Part shown: positions 26,986 to 38,187 of the stretch, one piece after another
How positions within the stretch are numbered: position 1 is the stretch's first letter
Layout: each line of letters begins with the position of its first letter
Source of the DNA: Paludibacterium denitrificans
GTDB taxonomy: Bacteria > Pseudomonadota > Gammaproteobacteria > Burkholderiales > Chromobacteriaceae
Assembly: GCF_009707705.1 (NCBI RefSeq)
Contig: NZ_WLYX01000001.1
Coordinates: 372,001-436,000, forward strand
Direction of reading: 5' to 3'
DNA length: 64,000 nucleotides
Made by a program: the position numbers and the translations under genes
The notes under the pieces: generated by a model
What the model saw: only the letters and a program-made list of their open reading frames with translations
Told to the model about the DNA's origin: nothing
The model's database searches: none

Positions 26986-28151
26986 TTAAACCCCAAAGAC
27001 CAGATGGGTGGCAAATTTACGGCGCAGCGGTGGCACCACGTCCAGCAGGTTCATCCCCACCCCGCGTAGCGTGCTAACCAGAGCGGAATGGCCATCAAAC
27101 AGCTGGATCAGCCCATGGGTAAAGCCCACCACGGCATGGCTATCCACCTTGCGCGCGGCAGCATAGGCGGCCAGAACGCGCGGTTCGCCTAACATCGGGC
27201 ACCCCCACCAGTGCGTCGGTCAGCCCAATGGCATCACGCAACCCAAGATTAAGGCCCTGCGCCGCCACCGGGTGCATGGTCTGTGCCGCGTTGCCAATCA
27301 GCACCACCCGGCCGCTCACCACCCGGTTGACCTGACGCAGTGCCAGCGGGAATACCGCGCGCGGGCCAACCGACACAATCTTGCCCTGCCGGTCGCCAAA
27401 CGCTTGCTGCAATTGCGCAATAACTGCGGCATCGTCCAGTGTCTGCAGCGTCTGGGCATCGTCATGGCTACGCGTCCACACCAGCATGAAGCCATCGCCA
27501 TGCGGCAACAGCGCAAACGGCCCCTGATGGGAAAAACGCTCATAGGCCACGCCGTCGTGCGGTTTTTCCGTCGTAATGGTCGCCAGCACCGCGCTTTGCC
27601 GGTAATCGTGCACCAGCCGTTTCACGCCCGGCAGCGTATCGGCCAGTGCCCCGCCTTCGGCCAACACCACCAGCCGACAGGTCAGCCAATCCTCACCCTC
27701 CGGCCCACTGGTGCTCACTGTGGCGTAGTGGTGCAGGCTTTTCACCGCCGTCACGCGGGTATCCCAGCGCACATTGACCCCGGCCTGCTCCAGTTGCTGA
27801 TTGATGGCCGTGGTCAACACCGGGTAATCGACCACCACGCCAAGGTGAGGCAAAGCCAGATCGGCGCGGTTGAGCACGGTGCGGCCCCACGCGCCCTGCT
27901 GCGAAACATGTACGGTGTCGATCAAGGTTGCCTTAAGCAATGTGTCCGGCCAGGGCGCCGACCGCCGCCAATTGCTGCTGGCTATACCAGGACAGCGCCA
28001 AGGCACGGGCATCCTGTACGCGGGCATCCTTGGCGCGCGCTTCGATCAGCGTTACCCGCCGTCCTTCGCGGGCAAAGCGCAATGCCGCCAGCGCCCCCAC
28101 CGGGCCGCCGCCCACAATTACGATATCTGCGTGTTGTGCAAGTTGGTTCAT
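26986..28151 (-). CDS. UbiH/UbiF/VisC family FAD monooxygenase, copy 2
   Basis: A paralogue of the preceding gene. GGGPVGALAALRFAREGRRV (FAD), HVSQQGAWGRTVLN (family signature), and VLIGNAAQTMHPVAAQGLNL, where the usual GDAAH reads GNAAQ. 387 aa after two repairs: GCCTAAC 27187 (GCCGGC; VPDAGEPRVLAAYAAARK) and GCCTTAAGC 27930 (GHIAGATLIDTVHVSQQG). The GD-to-GN and H-to-Q changes in the second FAD motif are unusual and lie away from any lesion. Same operon as pepP and copy 1. Confidence 0.85.
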
Positions 28152-28199
28152 GGTGTGTCCGCCCTGGTTCGGGCCAGGCATCAGAAGATAAGACGGGAA

Positions 28200-29499
28200 T
28201 CAGATACTGCGCATCAGGATTTCAATTTCATCCACGCGTTTGGGCACGGCATCGGTATAGACTTCGTGACCGCTTTCCGTGACCAGCACATCGTCCTCGA
28301 TGCGGATGCCAATATTGTGGAAAGCTTCCGGTACATTATCCGCCGGACGGATATACAGGCCGGGTTCCACTGTCGTGCACATGCCTAGGCTTCCAGCAGG
28401 CGCCATTCGCCGCGCAACTTGCGGCGACCCACGTCGTGCACATCCAGCCCGATCATGTGACCAATGCTGTGCATGTAAAACTGCCGATAAGCGCCGGATT
28501 CCAGCACGCCATCCAGCGTTCCGCTCAACAATTTCAAGTCGAGCAGGCCCTGCGCCAGAATGCGCAGCGCGGCATCACCCGGAGCATTGAGCGCCACACC
28601 GGGCCGAATCGCGGCAATGGCCGCCAGCTGTGCCGCCAACACCACTTCATAGACATCTCGCTGCGGACCAGTAAAACGGCCATTGACCGGAAACGTACGG
28701 GTAATGTCACCGGCGTAGCCATTCAGCTCACAACCGGCGTCGATCAGAACCAGATCGCCGTCATTAAGCCGGGCGTTATTGGCGACGTAATGCAAGGTAC
28801 AGGCATTGGCCCCGCCAGCGACGATGCTTTCATAGGAAGGTTGACGCGCGCCATGCTGCACAAAGGTATGCAGGATTTCGGCCTCAAGCTGATATTCATA
28901 CATGCCCGCACGGGCTACACGCATGGCGCGCAAATGCGCTTCGGCGGAGATTCGGCTTAAGCACGGCGCAGAATATCGATTTCCGTGGCATCCTTGAACA
29001 GGCGCATTTCATCGAGCACAAACAGTAAATCGCCAAATGCCATCGGCGGTTCATCACCTTGGCGCACGCGCTGATGCACCGTGTTCAACCAACCCGTCAC
29101 CCGTTGGTCAAAGGCCGTATCGCGGCCAATGTCCCACCATAGTTTTTTCTGGTTGGCGATCAGCTCGGGCAGGCGGCTGTCCAGTTCGGTAATGGAATAC
29201 CCCTCATCAAACCCAAAGGTTTCCTTGGCGGCCGCTGGGCCATAACGAAAGCCATGCCAGATTTCGTGTTCCGGATCCTTGTCCTGACAGAACAGGATGG
29301 AGCGGCCACGATCGGCATCCAGCACTACCAGTGCCTGCGGCTCGATAAAACCGGTCAGGTAAAAGAAATGGCTATCGGGCCGATACGGATAAATATTGTC
29401 GGCATTGCGCACCTTCTCCGTAGCGGCAGCCAGTACGGCAATACCGTCCTGCATCTGCGCCATCACCCGGCGGCGGCGTTCGGCATGAGACTGATACAT
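28200..29499 (-). CDS. pepP: Xaa-Pro aminopeptidase PepP
   Basis: A dimetal aminopeptidase P removing N-terminal residues ahead of proline. N-terminal creatinase-like domain ([20 protein letters not shown]). C-terminal pita-bread domain with ligands in [20 protein letters not shown] (two Asp), [14 protein letters not shown] (His), [10 protein letters not shown] (Glu) and [11 protein letters not shown] (Glu). About 431 aa after repairs at GCCTAGGC 28383 ([12 protein letters not shown]) and GCTTAAGC 28955 ([16 protein letters not shown]). Upstream of the two UbiH-like genes as in E. coli. Confidence 0.93.
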
Positions 29500-29547
29500 G
29501 ATTTCGCTCTCGCAAACTGGCGAACCTTGCGGCACAATCGCGCCAGT

Positions 29548-29931
29548 TTACACCGAGTCGCCAGCGGCTCCCAATCTGCGCACCACGCGCGAGCGCACAA
29601 GCAGCCAGTAGGCCGCCGCGATACCAACGGCATCGGCGCCAAAGTCCAGCCATTCGGCCGAGCGGTCTGGCGTACACAGCCCTTGCAACACTTCCGATGA
29701 ACCGCCCCACAATAGCAACGCCCAGACCAGCCGCGTCCAGAAGCGGGAAAACCCGGCCCGATGCAGCCCCCAGCCAAGCAACACGGCATGCACAAAGAAC
29801 AGCGCAAAATGGCCAAGCTTGTCGAAATACGGGATGCCACTGGGTGCGCCAGCCGGTTTGAATAGCGCCCAGATCGCCAACAGGCTCCAGCCCGCCGCTG
29901 GCAACAGCCAGCCCCAGCGTTTTGTCGTCAT
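29548..29931 (-). CDS. VanZ-like small membrane protein
   Basis: 127 aa with four membrane helices. The VanZ-type signature lies between helices 1 and 2 and between 3 and 4: PYFDKLGHFALFFVHAVLLG and EVLQGLCTPDRSAEWLDFGA. Function unknown in this family outside vancomycin clusters. ATG 29931 was chosen; the longer in-frame start reads through a non-coding GTTGGCCGAA element. Confidence 0.8.
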   Translation of the reverse strand: MTTKRWGWLLPAAGWSLLAIWALFKPAGAPSGIPYFDKLGHFALFFVHAVLLGWGLHRAGFSRFWTRLVWALLLWGGSSEVLQGLCTPDRSAEWLDFGADAVGIAAAYWLLVRSRVVRRLGAAGDSV

Positions 29932-29942
29932 ACGATGGTTCT

Positions 29943-29955
29943 TTCGGCCAACCTT
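29943..29955 (-). repeat. GTTGGCCGAA element, extended form
   Basis: AAGGTTGGCCGAA, then A, on the - strand in the gap between yebC and the vanZ-like gene. Non-coding copy. Confidence 0.8.
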
Positions 29956-30030
29956 GGCGGTTGGCAAGAAAAAGGGCCTGCCACAAGGCAAGCCCGGATG
30001 CTGAATCGGCCCGCAGCGCGGCCGCTCGGC

Positions 30031-30761
30031 TTATTCTTCGTCCAGCACGGCAGAGGTGTAAACCTCCTGCACGTCGTCCAGATCTTCCAGCGCGTCCAGC
30101 AACTTTTGCATGCGCACGGCATCGTCACCGGTCAGCTCGGTCTCGTTTTCCGGCTTCATGGTCACTTCGCCCATTTCCGGTTTGAAGCCCTTGGCTTCCA
30201 ACGCTTCTTTGATCGCAGTGAATTCATACGGGCCGGTGATCACTTCGATCGAACCGTCTTCATCCGTCACCACGTCGTCCGCACCGGCTTCCAGCGCCGC
30301 TTCCATCAGCGCATCTTCATCGGTACCCGGCGCAAACACCATGTAGCCACAGTGCTTGAACTGGAAGGCCACGCAGCCATCGGTGCCCATGTTGCCGCCG
30401 TATTTGGAGAAAGCATGACGGACATCGGCCACGGTACGGGTTTTGTTATCCGTCAGGCAATCCACCATCACGGCCGCGCCGCCGATGCCATAACCTTCGT
30501 AGCGGCATTCGAAATAATCCACGCCGTCCAGCTGGCTTAGGCACCGCGCTTGATGGCGTTTTCAATATTGTCCTTGGGCATGGATTCGGCCTTGGCCTTG
30601 TCCACCGCTAGGCGCAGACGCGGGTTGGCGCCGATGTCGGCCCCGCCCATCTTGGCTGCGACGGTAATTTCCTTGATCAGACGGGTAAAGATCTTGCCGC
30701 GCTTGGCGTCCTGACGACCTTTACGATGCTGGATGTTAGCCCACTTGCTGTGACCTGCCAT
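30031..30761 (-). CDS. yebC: YebC/PmpR family protein (TACO1-like)
   Basis: A YebC-family protein, implicated in relieving ribosome stalling and in transcription control. [20 protein letters not shown] start signature, [20 protein letters not shown], and [23 protein letters not shown] [16 protein letters not shown]. 242 aa, the standard length, after restoring GCCGGC at GCTTAGGC 30535 ([14 protein letters not shown]). Downstream of nothing obvious; vanZ-like follows. Confidence 0.93.
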
Positions 30762-30879
30762 GATTGCCTCAATCTGCTGAGGGCTTGCCACGCCTCATTG
30801 GTCGTCACGCCAGAGACGTGTCGCCGAAGGTTTCAAGCCGGATTTGGAACAAGAAAAATGGCGGTATTCTAGCAGAAAG

Positions 30880-31659
30880 CTATTTCGCCTTCAGCATAGA
30901 CAGTATGAACTCGAAACTTTGCTGGTAAATCTGCTCGATCGCCGGTGTCAGCAGCGGCAAGGCAATATAAAGGGCGATGAAGCCAGTCAGCAGCGTCAGC
31001 GGGAAGCCAAAGGAAAAAATATTGAACTGCGGCGCCGCCCGCGTCATCACGCCAATGGCCAGGTTGGTGACCAGCAAGGCGGCAACCACCGGCAACGAGA
31101 GCCATATCCCCCATGCCACGATATGGCCGCCCCATTTGACCAGCGCAAGCAGGCTGGCCCCTTAAGCAACGACTGACCAATCGGCAGTATCCGGAAGCTT
31201 TCCAGCAAAGTGTTGATCATCACCTGCGGGCCATCAAACGCCATGAAAAGCAGCATGACAAACACCGTCAGCAGGCTCGACATGGTTGGCACCTGCGCCG
31301 CATGCTGCGGGTCGAACGTCATGGCAAAACCCAGCCCCATCTGCCCGGAAATGATCATGCCGAGCCATTTCCACTGCCGCCAGCGCCAGCCGCATGACAA
31401 AGCCCATGGCCAGACCAATCAGCAATTGCTGCACTACAATCGCAAAGTATGCCGCCGACACCACCGGCACGGCTGGCGCTGGTGGCAAGACCGGAACCAG
31501 CAGCACGGTCAGCATCAGCGCAAAACCGGCGCGAAAGCGACGGGGAATGGCGCGATTGGAATAAAACGGGTCGGCCAGAAACAGACCGACGATACGAGTA
31601 AATGGCCAGATAAACATGCTGACCAGCGCATTGATCTGCGCGTCGGAAATGGTCAGCAT
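30880..31659 (-). CDS. fliR: Flagellar export apparatus protein FliR
   Basis: A membrane subunit of the FliPQR export gate. Six or so helices (MLTISDAQINALVSMFIWPF start, FSFGFPLTLLTGFIALYIAL near the end). 258 aa after two repairs: GCCGAGC 31369 (GCCGGC; AAVEMAGMIISGQMGLGFA) and CCTTAAGC 31160 (GQSLPAASLLALVKWGG). ATG overlaps the fliQ stop (TGATG). Last gene of the fliE-R block. Confidence 0.93.
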
Positions 31660-31929
31660 CAGCCGATAACGGTGGGAATGCTCTGGAACAGACGGGTGGT
31701 GTACTCGATCAGGGTGTTGAGCATCCACGGCCCGGCCAGCACCAGAATCAGAAACATGGCCAACAGTTTGGGAATGAAGGTCAGCGTCATTTCGTTGATC
31801 TGGGTAGCGGCCTGCAACACACTCACCAGCAAGCCCACCAGCAGTGAAGCCCCCCAGCACCGGCGCCGACACGATGATCAGCACATACAGCGCGTTCTGC
31901 ACCATGCTAATGATTAATTCCGGACTCAT
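31659..31929 (-). CDS. fliQ: Flagellar export apparatus protein FliQ
   Basis: A small two-helix gate subunit (MSPELIISMVQNALYVLIIV; LVSVLQAATQINEMTLTFIP). Removing one G from the six-G run near 31850 (VLGASLLVGLLVSV) gives 89 aa, exactly the usual FliQ length. It is translationally coupled to fliR and separated from fliP by an 86-base gap containing a GTTGGCCGAA element. Confidence 0.93.
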
Positions 31930-31946
31930 CGCGCCTCCCCACTTGT

Positions 31947-31959
31947 TTCGGCCAACCTT
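31947..31959 (-). repeat. GTTGGCCGAA element, extended form
   Basis: AAGGTTGGCCGAA, then A, on the - strand in the fliP-fliQ gap, a rare spacer in an otherwise overlapping operon. Confidence 0.8.
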
Positions 31960-32015
31960 GTTTCACTTATACCCATCGCAACGCCGTGCTGGCATCGTCC
32001 CAACCAAGATAGACG

Positions 32016-32751
32016 TCAGCCGGTGTAAAAACTCTGCACCAGCGAGCCCATCAGCAATGTCCAGCCGTCCACCAACACAAACAACATCAGCTTGAATGGC
32101 AGCGAAATGGTGGCGGGTGACACCATCATCATGCCCATGGCCATCAGAATACTCGCCACCACAAAGTCGATGATGATGAACGGGATAAATACCATGAAAC
32201 CAATCTGGAACGCGGTTTTCAGCTCGCTGATGATATACGCCGGGATCAAGGTCTTGATCGATACATCCGCCTTGGTCGCTTGGGCGAACGGGAAATCTCG
32301 ATGAAAAACGCCGGGTCCTTTTCCCGCGTCTGGCGCAGCATGAACTCTTTCATCGGCTTGCTGCCCTCTTCCACCGCCTGATTGAAGCTGATTTTGTCCT
32401 CGGAAAAAGGCGTCCGTGCCTTGCTGTAAACCTGATCAAGCGTTGGTCCCATGACAAACAACGTCAGGAACAACGACAAACCAATGATCACCTGATTGGG
32501 CGGCGACTGCATGGTACCCATGGCCTGACGCAACAGCGACAACACAATCACGATGCGGGTAAACGACGTCATCATCAGCAGCATGGCCGGGATGAACGTC
32601 AACCCGGTCATGAACAGCAGCATTTGCAGGCTGAGCGAATAGCTCTGCCCCCCGCCTCCGGCGTACTGGTCATCAACGGCAAACCGGCTGCCTGCACGGA
32701 CGGCAGCAGGCACAGCAAACACGGCAACAGGACTATCAATACACGTTTCAT
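32016..32751 (-). CDS. fliP: Flagellar export apparatus protein FliP
   Basis: Core subunit of the export gate. Signal peptide ([21 protein letters not shown]), then [40 protein letters not shown] and a C-terminal [20 protein letters not shown]. 245 aa after adding one G in the G-run near 32640 ([12 protein letters not shown]) and one T at about 32290 ([20 protein letters not shown]). ATG overlaps the fliO stop. Confidence 0.93.
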
Positions 32752-33224
32752 GGCTTTTTCGATGCATCCATCTGGCGACGGCCCTTCTCCATGGCGGATT
32801 TTAACCAGCGGGCAAACGGTTCCGTAGGCGCAACAACATCGTTATCCGCATCGTCAGGGCGCGGCAGCTTGTTGAGCAGATTGACTTGCGAGGGCGTAAC
32901 GCCCAGCACCAGCCATTCGCCCTCCAGCTCCACAATCACCACCCGCTCGCGCTGGCCTACCATGACCCCGCTCACCACCTTGAGCCGGTTGGTAGCGCCC
33001 AGCATGCCTTGAGAGAAACGCCGGAACATCCAGGCCGCACCCATAATCACGCCAAGCACCACCGCCGGGCCAAACACCACCTGCAACAATCCCATGAGCG
33101 GCGACGGCGAATCGACCGCCGCAGCAGGCACTGCGGCCAACGCCAGCGTCGGTACAAAAAAAACACCGGCCAATCCCAGATTGACCGGTTGGCGCGGCCG
33201 CCTCTGTACAAGACGCCAGACCAT
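32748..33224 (-). CDS. fliO: Flagellar biosynthesis protein FliO
   Basis: 158 aa, intact. Two hydrophobic segments: an N-terminal signal-like one (LGLAGVFFVPTLALAAVPAA) and the conserved membrane helix (LQVVFGPAVVLGVIMGAAWM). The cytoplasmic domain contains LKVVSGVMVGQRERVVIVEL, the FliO signature. It helps FliP assembly. Overlaps fliP and fliN (TAATG). Confidence 0.88.
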   Translation of the reverse strand: MVWRLVQRRPRQPVNLGLAGVFFVPTLALAAVPAAAVDSPSPLMGLLQVVFGPAVVLGVIMGAAWMFRRFSQGMLGATNRLKVVSGVMVGQRERVVIVELEGEWLVLGVTPSQVNLLNKLPRPDDADNDVVAPTEPFARWLKSAMEKGRRQMDASKKP

Positions 33225-33686
33225 TATTTCTGCAACCGGCGGATACGCTCAGTAAGCGTAATGATATCGGTCAGGCGGATACCGAACTTGTCATTGACCA
33301 CCACCACTTCGCCTTGTGCGATCAGGCAACCATTGACCAGCACATCCATCGGTTCCCCCTGCCAGACCATCCAGTTCCACCACCGAACCCTGCGCCAGCT
33401 GCAACAGGTTACGAATGGCAATCTTGGTGCGCCCCAATTCGACAGTCAGTTGAACCGGAATGTCCAGAATCATGTCCAGATTGCGCGGCACGCTACCGGA
33501 GCTTTCTGCGGTGGCACCAAATTCCTGGAACAGATTGTGGGCAGGCTCTGCCGCCGTCGTATCCGACGCCGCCAGTGAAGCATCGGCGTCGGCCTGCTCG
33601 GCCATCGCCGCGGCCCAATCGTCCATGGAAATTTCTTCTTCCGGCGCGGCAGCCTTAACCTGCTCGTCCTGCAATTCGTCACTCAT
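33224..33686 (-). CDS. fliN: Flagellar motor switch protein FliN
   Basis: C-ring subunit. Acidic N-terminus, then the SpoA domain (MILDIPVQLTVELGRTKIAI, DVLVNGCLIAQGEVVVVNDK, FGI). 153 aa after removing one G from a five-G run near 33356 (ELDGLAGEPMDVLVNG). Overlaps fliM by 8 bases. Confidence 0.92.
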
Positions 33687-34684
33687 TATTGTTGTCTCCT
33701 GTCGGCTCGACAAAGTCATGAGCCCCGGCTAATACCGAGTCCACCTTGAGCGCATAGCGCCCCTGTACCGTGCCATAGTGGCATTCAAACACCGGAATCC
33801 CCGACACATCCGCCACGATGGACTCGGAAATATCCAGCGTCACCACATCGCCTACCTTCAGGTTGAGTACCTGACCGAGCGTCACCCGGGTTTCGGCCAA
33901 CGTTGCAACCAAATCGACCTCCGCTGCCTGCACCTGATGCGACATCAGGCTGATCCAGCGGTTATCCACCTCGGTACGGTCAGCCTGCATGGTACTGGAC
34001 AGCAGGTCACGGATCGGCTCCACCATGGAATACGGCAGACACATGTGAAAATCGCCGCCGCCCGCGCCCAGCTCGATATGGAACGTCACCGCCACCACCA
34101 CCTCGGTCGGCGTTGCGATGTTGGCAAACTGGGTATTCATTTCCGATCGCAGGTAAACAAACTCGATCGGATAGACCGTTTCCCACGCCTTCTGGCATTC
34201 GTTAAACACCACCTCCAGCAGGCGGTGAATGATGCGCTGTTCGGTCGGGGTAAAGTCACGCCCTTCGACCCGCACGTGATAACGGCCATCGCTACCGAAC
34301 AGATTATCGACGATGAGGAAGACCAGATCCGGGTCAAAAATCAGCAAACCGGTGCCGCGCATCGGTTTGACATGCACCAGATTCAGGTTGGTCGGCACGA
34401 CCAGGTTGCGGATGAACTCGCTGTACTTCTGCACCCGCACCGGCCCGACCGAAATCTCGGCATTACGGCGGATGAAGTTGAACAGGCCAATGCGCAGGTT
34501 ACGGGCGAAACGTTCGTTGATGATTTCCAGCGTCGGCATACGGCCGCGCACGATACGTTCCGGCGGCCGATATCGTAGCTACGGACGCCCGGGCGTCCTG
34601 CACCACGTCATCATCTTCGTCCTCGCCGGTGACCCCCCTGAGCAGGGCATCTACCTCTTCACGGGACAGAATATCGTCGGCCAT
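33679..34684 (-). CDS. fliM: Flagellar motor switch protein FliM
   Basis: C-ring protein that binds CheY-P through its N-terminal MADDILSREEVDALLRGVTG. The middle domain has RGRMPTLEIINERFARNLR and the C-terminus is SpoA-like (LGQVLNLKVGDVVTLD). 334 aa after two repairs close together: GCCCGGGC 34587 (GCCGGC; VVQDAGVRSYDIG) and one base lost near 34562 in GGCCGGCCGG (DIGRPERIVRGRMP). Confidence 0.93.
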
Positions 34685-34693
34685 GCGTCCTGC

Positions 34694-35228
34694 TTACTGA
34701 TTCTGAATGATGAAGGAAGTAAAGACTACGCTATCCACGGGTTCTTCCGTCCCGGCATCCATGGATTCGTTGATGATTTTCTTGACCTGAGCCTTGAGTT
34801 TGACCTTGCCGTCCGGCGTAGCCAGTTCTTCAGCCGTTTTGGACGACAGCAGCAGAATCAGCGCACTGCGCACCTTGGGCATGTAGTCTTCAAACTTTTT
34901 CTTGGCTTCTTCGCTTCCCAGCTCGGCCTGCATATCCACCTGCAGCAAGCCACCGCTCTCGCCCGCTAGGTTGACGACAAAGGTATCCAGCTTTTCAAAA
35001 ATCGGCGGGCCATCTTTTTTCTTCTTGGTGGCCGCTTCATGCGCTGCTTCACCACCGGCTGCATTGCCGCCTGCATGATTGACGCTGGTGAACATATAGG
35101 CAGCCGAGGCCGCCCACCGCCACCAAAACCAATACCAGCAGAATGATGACGATCAGCATCAGCTTGTTAGAACCACCCGCCTTTTTCTCTGACTTGTCTG
35201 TTTTTTCTGCTTTTTTATCGTCTGCCAT
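34694..35228 (-). CDS. fliL: Flagellar basal body-associated protein FliL
   Basis: Stator-associated protein. Lys-rich cytoplasmic N-terminus (MADDKKAEKTDKSEKKAGGS), one helix (KLMLIVIILLVLVLVAVGG), and a periplasmic domain (IFEKLDTFVVNLAGESGGLL, MPKVRSALILLLSSKTAEEL). About 177 aa. One indel near 35108, just after the helix (GGCGGCC), separates the frames; the exact original bases are uncertain. Confidence 0.9.
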
Positions 35229-35335
35229 GAATGTTTTAGCCCGTACGTTGGAGGTTTCCACGAAATCCTAAGCGATTTCTTGGTGGTATTTTCCTGTTTT
35301 CCGCCCCAACTGAACAGACCTGACGCACATAACAC

Positions 35336-36273
35336 TCAAACAAAAATGCTAAGAACCCCTCTGGCAGCCTTAATTGCCGTCAGTGCATCCACTTCTTCAG
35401 ACGAAGAATTCTGCTGCTGGCGGCTATTTTGCTGTTGCGCAAAGTGGCTTTGCTGCTGGCCGGACTGCCCGCTCGAAACCTGAGCGCCCGTCAGCTGGAT
35501 GCCCCCGGCCGCCAGCATGGTGGCCAGTTTCGGCATATTGCTTTCCAGCATTTCTCGCGTGGACGGTACGGCGGCGGCAAAAACCACCTGCGCCTGATCG
35601 GTGCCATTCATCTTGAGTGAAATATCAATCGGCCCCAGTTGTGGCGGATTGATCTGGATATGTGCTTTTTCCGCCTTCATGCTGACCATGCTGAGCATCT
35701 GCTCGCTCATCGACTTGGTCCAGTTGGGGTCGGTAATCGGCTCCTGAATCGTCAGGGTTTTGACGGCAGAGGCCTGGTTAGACGCCGCCGTCGGCGCGGA
35801 TGCTTGTGCCTGAACCGGCAAAAATTGCATGAACGCTTTGTCGTCTTGCGGCAAATTCTGCTCATCCAGGGCTTTGGGCGCGGCTTTTTTCCCGGCACCC
35901 GTCAACAATGCCAACGCATCGGCCTTGCCTTCGTTGACGCTGCTTGCCGATAACAAGGCAGCATCACCATTGCCTTTGGCCACGTCGATCTGCTGATTCA
36001 CATACTGCTGTGGCAACACGACCGGCATGCCTTGCAGAAACAGGCTATTGGCGGCATTGCTGTTATCAGAGGCCGTGGAATCCTTGGAATCCTGGTCTTT
36101 CAGCTGAGTTTTGCCACTATCTTTGCTGGCACCCAACAGGGTACCGGCACGGCTGCCCAATTGCACGCCCAATAGATTGGCAAATAGACCGGAGGTATCA
36201 CTGGCGCTGGCATCAACTTGGCCAACCACGCTTAAGCAGTGACGGCGGAAGAAGGGGTTACGGTAATCGTCAT
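35336..36273 (-). CDS. fliK: Flagellar hook-length control protein FliK
   Basis: Molecular ruler and export switch. Low-complexity N-terminus, conserved C-terminal domain (HIQINPPQLGPIDISLKMNG, AVPSTREMLESNMPKLATML) and a Gln-rich tail. 311 aa. The frame breaks 12 codons in at GCTTAAGC 36230; GCCGGC gives AVTAGVVGQVDASAS. A 107-base gap separates it from fliL. Confidence 0.88.
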
Positions 36274-36325
36274 GGCCCGGGTTCCAGAGAGAAGACAGCC
36301 ATGACTAGGCAATTATCATGCCAAG

Positions 36326-36775
36326 CTATTCATCCTGATGCTGACGATTCCAGAACTGGCGGGTGGCAAACTCGTCGCTATTTTTCTGCTGCAAACGCGC
36401 AGTTTTGATGCTGGCCCGTTGCTGCTCACGTTTGAGCAATTTTTCGTAGGCCTTGAGCTTTTTGTATTCGTTCTGCCAGCTCTGTTGCTCCAGCATGAAA
36501 CGCTGGATACAGCGCTCGACTTCGCCTTGCTGAACGGTGACGGCATCATTCAGCCGCAGCAGGAATTTCTGGAAATCCTGCCACTGGCTGATGGACATGC
36601 CTTTCATGCCGCCCTGAGTCAGCCGCTGCTGGTATTCGGCACGGAACGCATCCAGTTGCTCCGGGCGTGAGCGCGCATCGTTCAAGCGCCCCTGCGCCTG
36701 CTTCATCCGCTCACCGGCAGCTTGCTGGCGGTCATCGGCCAAGCGAATCAGCAAGGCATATTTGCTATGGGCCAT
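36326..36775 (-). CDS. fliJ: Flagellar FliJ protein
   Basis: Export chaperone/ATPase stalk. 149 aa, almost entirely coiled coil (RLADDRQQAAGERMKQAQGR, LNDAVTVQQGEVERCIQRFM). Intact. It lies just downstream of fliI, the usual order. Confidence 0.9.
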   Translation of the reverse strand: MAHSKYALLIRLADDRQQAAGERMKQAQGRLNDARSRPEQLDAFRAEYQQRLTQGGMKGMSISQWQDFQKFLLRLNDAVTVQQGEVERCIQRFMLEQQSWQNEYKKLKAYEKLLKREQQRASIKTARLQQKNSDEFATRQFWNRQHQDE

Positions 36776-36798
36776 CGCTCTGCCCGCTTAGCCCCGGC

Positions 36799-38187
36799 TC
36801 AACGCAGCACCGCATCCAGCTGCTCCACGCAGGAGGCAAAATCATGGGATTCGTGCATCGGCTGAGTCAGGAAGCCCACCATTGGCAACTGACGACGAAT
36901 GGCTTCGTCGAGTATTGGGTCCGCTCCCGGTACGTAAGCACCGACGCTGATCAGGTCACGATTGCGCTGGTAGCGTGAATAGAGCTGTTTGAAATGGCGC
37001 GCCTGCTCCATCTGGCGCGGGGCAACGACATCTACCATCACCCGGCTGATCGATTGTTCGATATCAATTGCCGGATAATGGTAAACTTCGGCCAACTCGC
37101 GCGACAGCACAAAGTGGCCATCCAGAATGGCACGAGCGGAGTCGGCCACCGGGTCTTGCTGATCGTCCCCTTCGGACAGCACGGTATAAAAACCAGTGAT
37201 GGAGCCGCCGCCTTCAATGCCATTACCGGCACGTTCGATCAATTGTGGCAGGCGCGCAAAAACCGACGGGGGATAGCCTTTGGTCACCGGTGGTTCGCCA
37301 ATGGCGAGGGCAATTTCACGCTGCGCCATGGCATAGCGGGTCACCGAATCCATCAACAACAGCACGTCCTTGCCTTGCGCGCGGAAGTATTCGGCCAACG
37401 CCGAGGCATAGGCGGCGCCATGCAGGCGCATCAGCGGCGGAACATCGGCTGGCGCGGCCACCACCACGGAACGCGCCAGACCTTCTTCACCCAGAATGTT
37501 TTCGATGAAGTCCTTGACCTCGCGGCCACGCTCACCAATCAAGCCCACCACCACCACATCGGCCCGGGTGAAGAGCGCCATCATCCCGAGCAGCACCGAC
37601 TTCCCCACCCCGGAACCGGCAAACAGGCCAAGGCGTTGTCCACGCCCCACCGTCAGCAAGCCATTGATGGCACGCACGCCGACATCCAGCACATCGCGCA
37701 CCGGCGAGCGCTCCAGTGGATTCATCGGCTGGCTATAGAGTGGGAAATAGGCTTCCGGATGGATCGGCCCCTTGCTGTCCAGTGGCCGCCCCAGCGCATC
37801 GAGAATACGCCCGAGCAGGCTCTCGCCCACTGGCACCTGCCGCCCTTCCGGGCCATGCACGCTGGCATCAACGGCAGGTTGGCCGAAACGTGGTGGATGG
37901 CGTGGACATAGTGGACGTACCGGCGTTCCCGGCAGCAAACCCTGAACATTGGAAAGCGGCATCAGAAACATCTTGTCACCGGAAAAACCGACAACTTCCG
38001 CTTCGATGCTATGTCCATCAGGCAGATCAACCTGACAGGCACTGCCTACCGGCAGTTTCAGGCCAACCGCCTCCATCACCATCCCGGTCACACGTACCAG
38101 CCGCCCAGTGGGCTGCCACAGTGGAGCCGCTTCGGCCACGCGGGCGCAATCCGCCAGAAACTGGCGTTGCCGTTCAATCAGCGTCAT
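36799..38187 (-). CDS. fliI: Flagellum-specific ATPase FliI
   Basis: Hexameric export ATPase related to F1 beta. Walker [16 protein letters not shown], Walker [20 protein letters not shown], and [14 protein letters not shown] with the catalytic Glu region. 462 aa, intact. ATG 38187 preferred over 38214. Overlaps fliH by 14 bases. Confidence 0.95.
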   Translation of the reverse strand: MTLIERQRQFLADCARVAEAAPLWQPTGRLVRVTGMVMEAVGLKLPVGSACQVDLPDGHSIEAEVVGFSGDKMFLMPLSNVQGLLPGTPVRPLCPRHPPRFGQPAVDASVHGPEGRQVPVGESLLGRILDALGRPLDSKGPIHPEAYFPLYSQPMNPLERSPVRDVLDVGVRAINGLLTVGRGQRLGLFAGSGVGKSVLLGMMALFTRADVVVVGLIGERGREVKDFIENILGEEGLARSVVVAAPADVPPLMRLHGAAYASALAEYFRAQGKDVLLLMDSVTRYAMAQREIALAIGEPPVTKGYPPSVFARLPQLIERAGNGIEGGGSITGFYTVLSEGDDQQDPVADSARAILDGHFVLSRELAEVYHYPAIDIEQSISRVMVDVVAPRQMEQARHFKQLYSRYQRNRDLISVGAYVPGADPILDEAIRRQLPMVGFLTQPMHESHDFASCVEQLDAVLR

